Shown piece after piece: positions 1-6,495 of a stretch of DNA of 64,000 nt. The stretch comes from Vibrio tapetis subsp. quintayensis (GTDB lineage Bacteria > Pseudomonadota > Gammaproteobacteria > Enterobacterales > Vibrionaceae): the NCBI RefSeq assembly GCF_030409945.1, contig NZ_JAUFQV010000032.1, positions 62,001 through 126,000 of the forward strand, given 5' to 3'. A program made the position numbers and the translations under genes. Under the pieces are notes generated by a model that was not told where the DNA came from, ran no database searches, and saw nothing but the letters and a program-made list of their open reading frames with translations. The first letter of the stretch is position 1. Each line of letters opens with the position of its first letter.

Positions 1-2
1 CC

Positions 3-80
3 TACATCGATCACCCTGGAGCAGGCGGTAACGCAGTCGCAACCTTTGAGCCGCTGACGATAAACCCATCCAGGCCATAA
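3..80 (+). CDS. C-terminal end of a protein cut by the window edge
   Basis: One reading frame is open from the first bases to a TAA at 78-80, giving 25 residues that start YIDHPGAGG and end NPSRP. A good Rho-independent hairpin follows about 50 bases later, which supports this being the true end of a plus-strand gene. The fragment is too short for me to assign a family, and no function is proposed. Confidence 0.5.
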   Translation, partial: YIDHPGAGGNAVATFEPLTINPSRP

Positions 81-131
81 AAACCCAGCCTGAACATAGT
101 CATGTTAGTAACATGACTTAAATGACAAAAG

Positions 132-156
132 TGCGCCAATGCAGATTGGCGCATTT
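132..156 (+). terminator. Rho-independent terminator
   Basis: TGCGCCAAT, a four-base loop GCAG, then ATTGGCGCA make a perfect 9-bp stem followed by TTT. It follows the truncated gene ending at 80 and presumably ends that transcript. I see no other feature between here and the gene at 334. Confidence 0.7.
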
Positions 157-333
157 AATGAAAAGTGCTGGATAATATTGCACATATTATGACGAAGACC
201 CACGCAACTAGTTGATATGATTTGTAGAATCTCATTCATTTGATATGTTAAGTGGACTTATAAAAGTGGGAGTATACGGGTTTTATCCGCATATAAAGCG
301 TTAGAAAGTTCACTGGATAACAAGGGGCAGTTT

Positions 334-804
334 GTGCAAGGAAGTAAGGAAATTGACGTGATTTTAGCAAGTCGTTGGTCTAGGTTTTGGGCAGCATTCA
401 TTGATGGCTTAGCCATGGTAGTGGTCTATTTGCCCGTGTTTTTTATTGAACCATTAGGGAAGCTGTTCTACCAATCTAACAACTACTTTCTCGAGTTTTC
501 ATATTTTGTCATGGGTTATTTACTTATGCACGGTTATCTACTGCATAAATATGGTCAAACGATAGGAAAAAATGTTTTCGAGATTTCTATTGTAGGTATG
601 GATAACCAGCCCATGGGATTGAAAGAAATCATGCTTAAGCGTTGGTGCCCAACACTCCTCATGGGACTCATTCCTTTCTTGGGTTTAATCGATATATTGT
701 TTATTTTCCGTTCAGATCGTCGCTGCTTACATGACCTTGTCGCAAAGAGTAAGGTTATAGATATATCGAAACCAGATGACCTGGAATTTAGTCAGGCGGA
801 CTAG
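334..804 (+). CDS. RDD family membrane protein
   Basis: A 156-residue protein with the RDD-domain layout. The first helix carries the conserved Arg and Asp (SRFWAAFIDGLA, about residues 14-25). Two or three further hydrophobic segments follow, and a charged motif with Asp (SDRRCLHDL, about 128-136) lies near the C-terminus. RDD proteins are small inner-membrane proteins; some have been linked to ion transport, but the role of most is unknown. The start is GTG at 334, preceded by a purine-rich AAGGGG at 322-327. It is monocistronic and lies at the left edge of the repeat-rich accessory region, so it may be island or core. Confidence 0.8.
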   Translation: MQGSKEIDVILASRWSRFWAAFIDGLAMVVVYLPVFFIEPLGKLFYQSNNYFLEFSYFVMGYLLMHGYLLHKYGQTIGKNVFEISIVGMDNQPMGLKEIMLKRWCPTLLMGLIPFLGLIDILFIFRSDRRCLHDLVAKSKVIDISKPDDLEFSQAD

Positions 805-828
805 TTTTCTAACAAACAATTTACACAT

Positions 829-907
829 TAAAAGGACATACACTCCATTCTTCGATTAAGACAACCGCCGCTGTGGCTGCGGCTTAATTACTTTAGGTGT
901 GTGTCCT
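829..907. repeat. Short inverted-repeat element (REP/MITE-like), complete copy
   Basis: The left end AAAAGGACATACACT and the right end ACTTTAGGTGTGTGTCCT (890-907) are inverted copies of each other (AGGACAtACAC against AGGACAcACAC). Between them is a GC-rich hairpin, GCCGC-TGTGGCT-GCGGC (867-883), followed by TTAATTA. The right end recurs at 2109, 3007, 4006 and 4079, and in degraded form at 5236; the left end recurs at 3817 and 5421. The sequence after the right end, CCTCnCTAGnTC, is also conserved. There is no coding capacity. A REP-type element or a MITE remnant is my inference; no transposase is present in the window. Confidence 0.65.
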
Positions 908-987
908 CGCTAGATCCGCGTAGGGTTTCCCATAAGCCAAATACCACGTGCCCCCAATAGAGCTAGACAGTTGCTTGTAACCTGACG

Positions 988-1539
988 TTAGCACTCAAGG
1001 CGATGTAAAACCTTTAAACTATTTTTGATTACTTTAGAGCTTTCTCCTGTCACATAAGCCGTAGTAATTGCTCCCTCTTTCAGCAAGCAGATAGCATTAA
1101 GTAGATCTTGAGAGTCACCATTCAATTTGCTTTGAATTAACTGTCGAACTTGTTCTTTGTGAAAGCTGCAATAGCGCGATATTTCACTCTCAGCATCACT
1201 AAACTCCGCAGATGTATTGATAAAAAAGCAACCTCTAAAATCGCCTAAATCTAACTCATTCCCGCTAAACCAGCTCTCTAAAGAGTTAAAAAGAGCCTCT
1301 GTCAGTTCACGATTGTTGGTTGCTCCTTGGAGTTTTTTTTCGAGCCAAACCATAAAGATTTGATGCCTTCTCTCCAAAGCCGCCAATACTAAATCATCTT
1401 TCCCTGTAAAGTGGCTGTATAAGGTTTTCTTAGCGACACCAGATACTTTAATGACTTCATTAATTCCGATTGAGTTAATGCCTTGTCGGTAAAATAAGCC
1501 TAACGCCGTATCTAACAGTAAATCTCGTTTTTTACTCAT
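988..1539 (-). CDS. TetR/AcrR family transcriptional regulator
   Basis: A 183-residue repressor-type protein. The N-terminal helix-turn-helix runs over about residues 8-50 (LGLFYRQGINSIGINEVIK, then GVAKKTLYSHFTGKDDL), which is typical of TetR. The C-terminal ligand-binding half is helical and not recognisable by family. It is transcribed divergently from the HPP gene at 1638. The intergenic region holds an 18-bp inverted repeat (1581-1624) over a promoter, so it very probably represses the HPP gene and itself. ATG at 1539 is preceded by GGAG. The inducer is unknown. Confidence 0.9.
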   Translation of the reverse strand: MSKKRDLLLDTALGLFYRQGINSIGINEVIKVSGVAKKTLYSHFTGKDDLVLAALERRHQIFMVWLEKKLQGATNNRELTEALFNSLESWFSGNELDLGDFRGCFFINTSAEFSDAESEISRYCSFHKEQVRQLIQSKLNGDSQDLLNAICLLKEGAITTAYVTGESSKVIKNSLKVLHRLEC

Positions 1540-1571
1540 AGCAGCAACTCCAACAATTCATTTCGTGCATA

Positions 1572-1624
1572 TTGACAAAGGTAGAACGGTCTGTCTACAA
1601 TAAATAGTAGACAGATCGTTCTAC
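1572..1624 (+). promoter_or_regulatory. Promoter overlapped by a TetR-type operator
   Basis: TTGACA (1572-1577) and TACAAT (1596-1601) are 18 bp apart, a good sigma-70 promoter pointing at the HPP gene. GTAGAACGGTCTGTCTAC (1581-1598) and its mirror copy (1607-1624) form an 18-bp inverted repeat with one mismatch and an 8-bp spacer. The left arm covers the promoter spacer and part of the -10, as expected for steric repression by the adjacent TetR protein. The assignment of the regulator is inferred from adjacency. Confidence 0.8.
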
Positions 1625-1637
1625 TTTTGAGGTGTAT

Positions 1638-2093
1638 ATGAATCATTATTTATCTGCTGTCATTGCAGGTGTTGGCGCGTCAATTACGATTGGTTTTCTT
1701 CTATTAGTTGAAGCGAATATAGAAAGTACCGCGTTAATCATGGCTCCTTTCGGGGCCACGGCGGTATTAGTTTTTGGCTTGCCTAACAGTCCGTTGGCTC
1801 AACCCAAAAACGTAATTCTTGGCCATTTAATCACAGCGATAATCGGCGTTATTTTTTCTCAGTATATTGGTGTGACGCCAGCAACATTGGCCGTTGCGAC
1901 AGGGTTGGGAGTAACGACTATGCTGATATCAAAAACAACGCATCCACCAGCAGGAGCGAATCCCATTTTGATTATGATTGCAGGGTATGGTTGGTCGTTC
2001 TTAGTGACCCCTGTTTTAGTTGGCTCTATAGTCATCGTGCTGATGAGCAAATGCCTGCAAAGATCAAAGCTGTACCGCGGTGCGGTGCGTTAA
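1638..2093 (+). CDS. HPP family integral membrane protein
   Basis: About 151 residues with four hydrophobic segments and the family signature THPPAGANP between the third and fourth. HPP proteins are small inner-membrane proteins; in cyanobacteria and plants a member has been tied to nitrite transport, but the bacterial role is not settled. I prefer ATG at 1638 over GTG at 1632 because TGAGG (1628-1632) is then at normal spacing. It lies directly downstream of an operator-controlled promoter and divergent from the TetR gene, so expression is probably inducible. It may export or import the small molecule that the TetR protein senses, but this is inference. Confidence 0.85.
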   Translation: MNHYLSAVIAGVGASITIGFLLLVEANIESTALIMAPFGATAVLVFGLPNSPLAQPKNVILGHLITAIIGVIFSQYIGVTPATLAVATGLGVTTMLISKTTHPPAGANPILIMIAGYGWSFLVTPVLVGSIVIVLMSKCLQRSKLYRGAVR

Positions 2094-2108
2094 AGGGAGG
2101 GGGGAGTT

Positions 2109-2126
2109 ACTTTAGGTGTGTGTCCT
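2109..2126. repeat. Solo right end of the 18-bp repeat
   Basis: ACTTTAGGTGTGTGTCCT followed by TGCTAGCTTC, identical in the 18-bp core to 890-907. There is no left partner close by. It begins 16 bases after the HPP stop codon. Confidence 0.7.
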
Positions 2127-2144
2127 TGCTAGCTTCTATACACA

Positions 2145-2234
2145 GCATTTAAGACTGATTCCCAACGCTTGGCATTTTTTCATTCCATCGTTGGGTTTTG
2201 CGGTTACGGCGGTTTATTTTTGTGGTGGCGTTAC
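2145..2234. repeat. attC-like (VCR/VPR-type) remnant
   Basis: From memory, the stretch TTTAAGACTGATTCCCAACGC, the following CATTCCATCGTTGGG and the end GTGGCGTTA resemble the attC repeats of Vibrio chromosomal integrons. The 3' end matches the usual GGGCGTTA-type core poorly, and no attC pairing partner is evident at the left, so it is probably degraded. It lies between the HPP gene and the outer-membrane protein gene, where a cassette boundary would be expected. Alignment with Vibrio attC models would settle it. Confidence 0.5.
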
Positions 2235-2328
2235 TAAAAACTGAGTATTTTGAAAGACTTATATTAACAATTAGCGCATTATATTATTGCTATGATAATA
2301 TGCTGATTTTTATTAAGAGTAATACTAA

Positions 2329-2919
2329 ATGCCTAAAATTAAAGGATTAATTGCTGCCTCCCTTATTCTATCGAGTGCATCTTCTTACGCAAATGTAAAT
2401 GATCACGTTCAAAAATCCGATAATCAATTTTATATTGGTGCTGATTTATCGATGGCGAACCAAGTGGAGCTTGAAGTAGGGACTGCATCGGCAAAAGAAT
2501 CGAGTGATTTAGGTTACAACCTTGTGGCAGGTTATGAATTTGATACTCATCAAGTTGTGAAAACTAGCATTGAAGCTGAGTATCGAACATTTGGTGAAAT
2601 TGATAATACAGGCTCTTTCAGCTCTGATGGTGATGCATTTTTCATTAATGCTAAGACTAAACTATTTGTCCTTTACGATTTTGGAAATATTTATTTAGCA
2701 CCAATGGCGGGGGTCGGAAAAATAAATATCAATGTTAAAGACAGTGCCAATCAAAACCACTCAAAAAAAGAAACTGGTTATCAATTGGGTGTTGAAATTG
2801 GTACTCGATTGTCGCAAGGGTTGGATTTAAATTTAGGATATCGAGCAGCATTCACAAAGATAGAAGACATTAACGTAACGTTAACTGGTTTTTATTTAGG
2901 TGCTCGTTACTTCTTCTAA
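2329..2919 (+). CDS. Outer-membrane beta-barrel protein
   Basis: A 196-residue exported protein. Residues 1-22 form a signal peptide ending SYA-NV. The rest is alternating amphipathic strands (FYIGADLSMA, YNLVAGYEF, SIEAEYRTF, LGVEIGTRLSQGLDLNLGYR) and ends in an aromatic YLGARYFF, the C-terminal signature for barrel insertion. The size fits an 8-stranded OmpA/OmpW/opacity-like barrel. No ligand can be predicted. It is monocistronic, with a hairpin terminator at 2939. It lies between attC-like and repeat elements and is AT-richer than the core genes of the window, which suits an accessory gene. Confidence 0.8.
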   Translation: MPKIKGLIAASLILSSASSYANVNDHVQKSDNQFYIGADLSMANQVELEVGTASAKESSDLGYNLVAGYEFDTHQVVKTSIEAEYRTFGEIDNTGSFSSDGDAFFINAKTKLFVLYDFGNIYLAPMAGVGKININVKDSANQNHSKKETGYQLGVEIGTRLSQGLDLNLGYRAAFTKIEDINVTLTGFYLGARYFF

Positions 2920-2938
2920 GGTCAACTGCATAGCAAGA

Positions 2939-2958
2939 GGCGCATTATGCGCCTTTTT
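2939..2958 (+). terminator. Rho-independent terminator
   Basis: GGCGCA-TTA-TGCGCC followed by TTTTT, 20 bases after the outer-membrane protein stop codon. Nearly the same terminator (GGCGCA-CTA-TGCGCC) follows the unrelated gene ending at 4986, and the sequences after both are also similar. Confidence 0.85.
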
Positions 2959-3006
2959 CGATTGCTCTCACTCGCTGTCCAAACTTTCCTATCGGCGCTT
3001 ATGAGT

Positions 3007-3024
3007 ACTTTAGGTGCGTGTCCT
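3007..3024. repeat. Right end of the 18-bp repeat, joined to attC-like element
   Basis: ACTTTAGGTGCGTGTCCT has one base different from the consensus. It runs directly into CGCTAGATC and the 156-bp duplicated element at 3027, so the two repeats share a junction. The same junction occurs, degraded, at 5236-5260. Confidence 0.65.
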
Positions 3025-3026
3025 CG

Positions 3027-3182
3027 CTAGATCTTCTTAGCCATTGGCCTCATCGCGCTGGCAAACTAACCAGACGCTCAAGCAAACACGGTAACGTATA
3101 GTATTTTTGGTTTAGATTGAGGTGATTTTGACTGGTTAAGTGGGCGTGCTACTTAGCTTAGCGTCGGTTGCTCCATCAATAT
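3027..3182. repeat. 156-bp duplicated attC-like element, copy 1
   Basis: This block matches 5257-5412 with 6 differences in 156 bases by my alignment. Inside, AACCAGACGCTCAAG (from 3069) pairs with CTTAGCGTCGGTT (3156-3168) as an imperfect inverted repeat with unpaired extra bases on one strand, the architecture of an integron attC site of about 100 bp. It lies immediately upstream of the YefM operator, so it may mark the upstream edge of the toxin-antitoxin cassette. The attC identity is inferred from structure. Confidence 0.6.
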
Positions 3183-3184
3183 TA

Positions 3185-3245
3185 CGTGTCCTATTAGCTG
3201 TACAAGTTGAAGTTGCAAAACTATACTTGTCCTATAAATTGTACA
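3185..3245 (+). promoter_or_regulatory. yefM-yoeB operator/promoter region
   Basis: Two imperfect 20-bp direct repeats (3185-3204 and 3226-3245) share TGTCCTAT and end in TGTACA; their starts are 41 bp apart. TGTACA is the core recognised by YefM in the E. coli yefM-yoeB operator. A -10-like TATAAA (3233-3238) lies inside the second repeat, so autorepression by YefM and the YefM-YoeB complex is expected. Confidence 0.6.
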
Positions 3246-3258
3246 TGTGGAGGTTCTT

Positions 3259-3513
3259 ATGAAAATCGTATCATTTACTGAAGCTAGAAATAGCCTTAAA
3301 GCGGTTTTAGACGGTGTCGTTAATGATGCTGACACCACCGTTATTACTCGTCGTGACTCGGAAGATGCAGTGGTTATGTCCCTAGACTATTACAATAGCC
3401 TTATGGAGACAGTTCATTTACTTCGCTCACCTAAAAATGCTGAGCACTTAGATCGCTCCATAGCGCAATATCGTGCTGGTAAAACTACAGCACGAGAGCT
3501 CATTGATGAATAG
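3259..3513 (+). CDS. yefM: Antitoxin YefM (Phd/YefM family)
   Basis: An 84-residue antitoxin. The N-terminal DNA-binding Phd/YefM fold is clear (MKIVSFTEARNSLKAVLDG, then TTVITRRDSEDAVVMSLDYYNSL). The acidic/basic C-terminal tail (ARELIDE) is the part that wraps and blocks the toxin. ATG at 3259 is chosen over GTG at 3247 because GGAGG (3249-3253) then has normal spacing. Its stop overlaps the start of yoeB by 8 bases, the usual translational coupling. YefM should repress its own promoter through the TGTACA sites just upstream. The operon sits between mobile-type repeats, so it was probably acquired. Confidence 0.95.
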   Translation: MKIVSFTEARNSLKAVLDGVVNDADTTVITRRDSEDAVVMSLDYYNSLMETVHLLRSPKNAEHLDRSIAQYRAGKTTARELIDE

Positions 3514-3775
3514 CAGTCAACGTTTGTTATCCTGGACTGACGATGCTTGGGGTGACTACCTATATTGGCAAACTCAAGACAAGAAAACATTAAAACGTAT
3601 CAATAAGCTAATCAATGACGCTAAACGTTCGCCATTTGAAGGCATCGGTAAACCTGAGCCACTAAAAGAAAACCTATCTGGCTTTTGGTCTCGTCGTATT
3701 GATGACACAAATAGGCTTGTTTATGCCGTTGATGACAACGCAATCACGATAATCTCGTGTCGCTACCACTACTAA
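3506..3775 (+). CDS. yoeB: Toxin YoeB, ribosome-dependent mRNA interferase
   Basis: An 89-residue RelE-superfamily toxin that cleaves mRNA in the ribosomal A site. The similarity to E. coli YoeB is very high along the length: DDYLYW-like GDYLYWQTQDKK, INKLINDAKRSPFEG, GKPEPLKENLSGFWSRRI, RLVYAV and the terminal SCRYHY. The catalytic Glu (in PFEG), Arg (in SRRI) and C-terminal His-Tyr are present, so it should be active. ATG at 3506 lies inside the end of yefM. No truncation is seen. Confidence 0.95.
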   Translation: MNSSQRLLSWTDDAWGDYLYWQTQDKKTLKRINKLINDAKRSPFEGIGKPEPLKENLSGFWSRRIDDTNRLVYAVDDNAITIISCRYHY

Positions 3776-3816
3776 AATCGGCCTCTTCATCAGGTAAGTC
3801 AATTCGGGTGTACATT

Positions 3817-4096
3817 AAAAGGACATACACCTCATTAGTTCATGCCCATGCTGGTCGTACACAAATGCACCAACACTATTTGCTACATCCGGCATTCTAA
3901 ATTTCTTTGGGATTATCATGTTAAGTGGAAAATTTAGCTTAATTTGTATGGCAGAAAACGGGGACGCTGGCGTTAACTCTCAGAGGTAAATGATGGACTT
4001 ATGGTACTTTAGGTGTGTGTCCTCACTAGATCTCGATTCTTCGATTTCGACAATCACCGCTTTGGATGCGGCTTAATTACTTTAGGTGTGTGTCCT
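3817..4096. repeat. Compound repeat: one left end, two right ends
   Basis: AAAAGGACATACACCT (3817-3832) faces two right ends, ACTTTAGGTGTGTGTCCT at 4006-4023 and again at 4079-4096. The second is preceded by a CCGC-TTTGGAT-GCGG hairpin and TTAATTA like the complete copy at 829-907. The 3833-4005 interval has no convincing gene. The whole 3776-4224 stretch is otherwise non-coding apart from a possible broken short frame near 4128-4224. This looks like two elements nested or inserted side by side. Confidence 0.6.
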
Positions 4097-4224
4097 CTCT
4101 AGCTTCTTTGATCTAGATTTTAGAATCATGGAGTTAATGGAAGTAGCAGTTGAGTGGCTAGAGTTGAAATAGCCTTGAAGAAATCCTACAGGCTCGTTAT
4201 GAATCAAAATGGAGACACCAGTTT

Positions 4225-4986
4225 GTGAGTTCAGATAAAAAACCAAGAATCGATAAAATTCAGTTTACGACCAAAGAAAAAGTCTCTCAAATTACGTTTA
4301 CTTATGACAGAACGCGGGATGGATTTATTTTGCCAGATGCAAATTCCGAATCAATAAAAGTAGAGCGGAGCTATGATCGAGATTCAGGTAAGCCTAAGGT
4401 CTTAAGTAACGTACCAGGAGTGACAAATTTCGCTTCATTTGATGTAGATAGAATGCTCATGGAAGAGTATGACTATTTAATAAGCATAGATACGAATTCG
4501 AGAGAGCTAAAGGGTAAGAAAATCAGTATTTGTACCTGTTATTATGTACCCGGAAAGCTGAGGCAGCATAAGAATGGAGTACCATTTTATCAGTTGACCT
4601 CATATATCATCGTAAACCCTAATATGGATGTTAACCCCGAGCAAATTGGCTGGGCTTTGGTTATAAACAACAACCTCAAACTTCCACTCGATGACAAAGA
4701 TGAAATAATGGCAATTGTTGTAGATAGTGAAAAAGATTCACTCCCTAAATATAATACAAGGTCAAAGCCCTATCTGGGTCAAAGCTATTTACCTGAACAA
4801 TTGAAATTTTGTTACGCTTCAGACAAAGACAAGGATACTTTGCCTGGACAAATGTTAAAAATGTGCCATAACGTTTCTAACCAAATATTCAGACAAATGC
4901 AGTTAGAAAAAACTGATTTGCCTCCACTAACCAATGGTGGAGGTTTATGTGATGGGTATATTGTCGTGCGTGAAAAAGATGCATAA
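4225..4986 (+). CDS. Unrecognised 253-residue protein
   Basis: I do not recognise the family. It is soluble, with no signal peptide or membrane segment. The middle has a strand ending in Asp (DYLISIDTNS, about residues 86-95), two further strands (KKISICTCYYVP; FYQLTSYIIV), GWALVI, a second strand with Asp (EIMAIVVDSEKD, about 166-177) and LKFCYASDKDKD (about 195-206). That strand order with spaced acidic residues is reminiscent of an RNase H-like nuclease fold, but this is a guess. The start GTG at 4225 is weakly supported. The same frame is open upstream to a TGA at 4165 without a better start, so the N-terminus may be damaged. AT-rich and repeat-flanked, so probably acquired. Confidence 0.6.
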   Translation: MSSDKKPRIDKIQFTTKEKVSQITFTYDRTRDGFILPDANSESIKVERSYDRDSGKPKVLSNVPGVTNFASFDVDRMLMEEYDYLISIDTNSRELKGKKISICTCYYVPGKLRQHKNGVPFYQLTSYIIVNPNMDVNPEQIGWALVINNNLKLPLDDKDEIMAIVVDSEKDSLPKYNTRSKPYLGQSYLPEQLKFCYASDKDKDTLPGQMLKMCHNVSNQIFRQMQLEKTDLPPLTNGGGLCDGYIVVREKDA

Positions 4987-5017
4987 CAATATCTAGTTGT
5001 TCAAGCGACACCAAAAA

Positions 5018-5037
5018 GGCGCACTATGCGCCTTTTT
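5018..5037 (+). terminator. Rho-independent terminator
   Basis: GGCGCA-CTA-TGCGCC followed by TTTTT, 31 bases after the stop of the 253-residue protein. It is almost the same as the terminator at 2939. Confidence 0.85.
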
Positions 5038-5256
5038 CTATTGTCCTCACTGACAGTTCAAGCTTTTCCTGTCGGTTTTAAGTTCCACTATGGTTTGCTT
5101 AATCCAACCATTGCAGCCACGGGGCGACACTGGAGATTACCCAGTGACCACCGCAATCATTACGCATCCAATTAATTGAACTCGTTGCGCAGCATTCCCA
5201 TAAGCAAAGTACTACAGGAACCTTGCGCCAATAGTTACTTTAGAGCTGTTTGCTCA

Positions 5257-5412
5257 CTAGATCTTCTTAGCCATTGGCCTCATCGCGCTGGCAAACTAAC
5301 CAGACGCTCAAGCAAACACGGTAACGTATAGCATTTTTGGTTTAGATTGAGGTGATTTTGGCTGGTCAAGTGGGCGTGCTACTTAGCTTAACGTCAGTTG
5401 CTCTATCAATAT
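5257..5412. repeat. 156-bp duplicated attC-like element, copy 2
   Basis: Matches 3027-3182 with 6 differences. It is preceded by a degraded right-end repeat (ACTTTAGAGCTGTTTGCTCACTAG, 5236-5259) and followed by a left-end repeat AGGACATACACCTCA (5424-5438). The right arm of the attC-like pairing is more degenerate here (CTTAACGTCAGTTG). The remaining non-coding bases from 5038 to 5256 include TTCCCATAAGC (5195-5205), which also occurs at 927-937; I see no gene there. Confidence 0.6.
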
Positions 5413-5437
5413 AGAGCTTTAACAGGACATACACCTC

Positions 5438-5536
5438 AATCAACCTATGGAATATGTACACCTTGCCCCTGATTATTTGCAGGATGCGGTTAAACTAAAC
5501 CCCCTATCAAATGACCACAAAGTGACCACAAAATGA
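5438..5536 (+). pseudogene. C-terminal remnant of a tyrosine integrase
   Basis: The frame around 5447 reads MEYVHLAPDYLQDAVKLNPL and then runs a few residues to TGA at 5534-5536. This matches the end of phage/island tyrosine recombinases, where the catalytic Tyr lies in a YxHLAP motif followed by a helix ending near DAV. Everything upstream of about 5438 is missing and replaced by the left-end repeat AGGACATACACCTCA, so the gene was cut by a rearrangement or insertion there. The remnant lies at the pst-proximal edge of the accessory region, a plausible former island boundary. Confidence 0.7.
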
Positions 5537-5635
5537 CCACATAGTTAATCTCACATCACTATCCGTCATTTCAATAACAAAATAAAACCCCTATAAAACA
5601 ATAGCATTACGATTAATTACTTTTCCTAATTACAC

Positions 5636-5658
5636 AAAAAAGCCCCTACTAGAGGGGC
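5636..5658 (-). terminator. Terminator of the pst operon
   Basis: On the minus strand GCCCCTCTAGTAGGGGC is followed by a T-run (A-run 5636-5641 on the plus strand), about 45 bases after the pstB stop codon. Between 5537 and 5635 I see only a short triplicated TGACCACAAA-type run at 5511-5540 and no gene. Confidence 0.85.
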
Positions 5659-5701
5659 AAAGAATTACCATCGCTTATAATTATTAATAGAATTTGGTTG
5701 A

Positions 5702-6451
5702 TTAGCCGAAGTCGCCATTTACGTAACCTTGGGTGCGGTCGTCGCGTGGTTGGCTGAAGATGACGCTGGTATCGTCGTGCTCGACCAGTTCACCCATCAA
5801 GAAGAATGCGGTGCGGTCTGAGATACGGCGAGCCTGAGCCATTGAGTGCGTAACGATAACGATGGTGTAGTCCTTTTTCAGGTCTTCCATCAGTTCTTCA
5901 ATTTTGTGGGTTGCGATTGGATCAAGCGCAGACGTTGGTTCGTCCATCAAGATGACATCGGGTTCCATTGCAATGGTGCGAGCAATACATAAACGTTGTT
6001 GCTGACCACCAGAAAGGCCGAACGCGTGCGATTTAAGACGGTCTTTTACTTCATCCCAAAGTGCTGCGCCACGTAGTGATTTCTCAACGATTGCGTCGAT
6101 GTTCTTTTTGTCTTTCATGCCTTGAGCACGTAAGCCGTAAGCTACGTTCTCGTAGATGCTCATTGGGAATGGGTTCGCCTTTTGGAAAACCATGCCTACT
6201 TTAATACGCAAATCAGACACATCGATGTTGCCGTAGATGTCATCACCGTCCATAGAAACTAAGCCCGTGATCTTCACACCTTCAATCAAGTCGTTCATGC
6301 GGTTTAAGCAACGAAGTAGCGTTGACTTACCGCAACCAGACGGGCCAATAAGAGCCGTTACTTGGCGCTTAGGAATAGGCAGATTGATGCTTTTAAGTGC
6401 TTGGTTTTCGCCGTAGAAAAGATCTAGGTTTTCAATTGAAAATTTGTTCAT
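5702..6451 (-). CDS. pstB: Phosphate ABC transporter ATP-binding protein PstB
   Basis: A 249-residue ATPase that powers high-affinity phosphate uptake with PstSCA and takes part in PhoR signalling. The Walker A motif GPSGCGKST (about 36-44), Q-loop region MVFQKANPFPMSI, ABC signature LSGGQQQR and Walker B VILMDEPTSALDP are intact. It is the last gene of pstS-C-A-B, 44 bases after pstA, and ends at the terminator at 5636. phoU does not follow in this window. Regulation is expected from the Pho box upstream of pstS. Confidence 0.98.
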   Translation of the reverse strand: MNKFSIENLDLFYGENQALKSINLPIPKRQVTALIGPSGCGKSTLLRCLNRMNDLIEGVKITGLVSMDGDDIYGNIDVSDLRIKVGMVFQKANPFPMSIYENVAYGLRAQGMKDKKNIDAIVEKSLRGAALWDEVKDRLKSHAFGLSGGQQQRLCIARTIAMEPDVILMDEPTSALDPIATHKIEELMEDLKKDYTIVIVTHSMAQARRISDRTAFFLMGELVEHDDTSVIFSQPRDDRTQGYVNGDFG

Positions 6452-6495
6452 TTTTAAACTCTCTTAATTCTTAAATTCGTTGTCGTGTATAACGC

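Noticed and set aside
829..4096. CRISPR-like repeats
   Set aside because: Spacing is irregular, repeats are inverted as well as direct, spacers contain whole genes, and no cas genes are present.
4128..4172. Stand-alone 14-residue gene (MELMEVAVEWLELK)
   Set aside because: Too short and without ribosome site; more likely a damaged upstream part of the gene at 4225, or chance.
5511..5540. TGACCACAAA-type triplicate as iterons or origin
   Set aside because: Only three imperfect units, lying over the end of the integrase remnant; no initiator gene or DnaA boxes seen.
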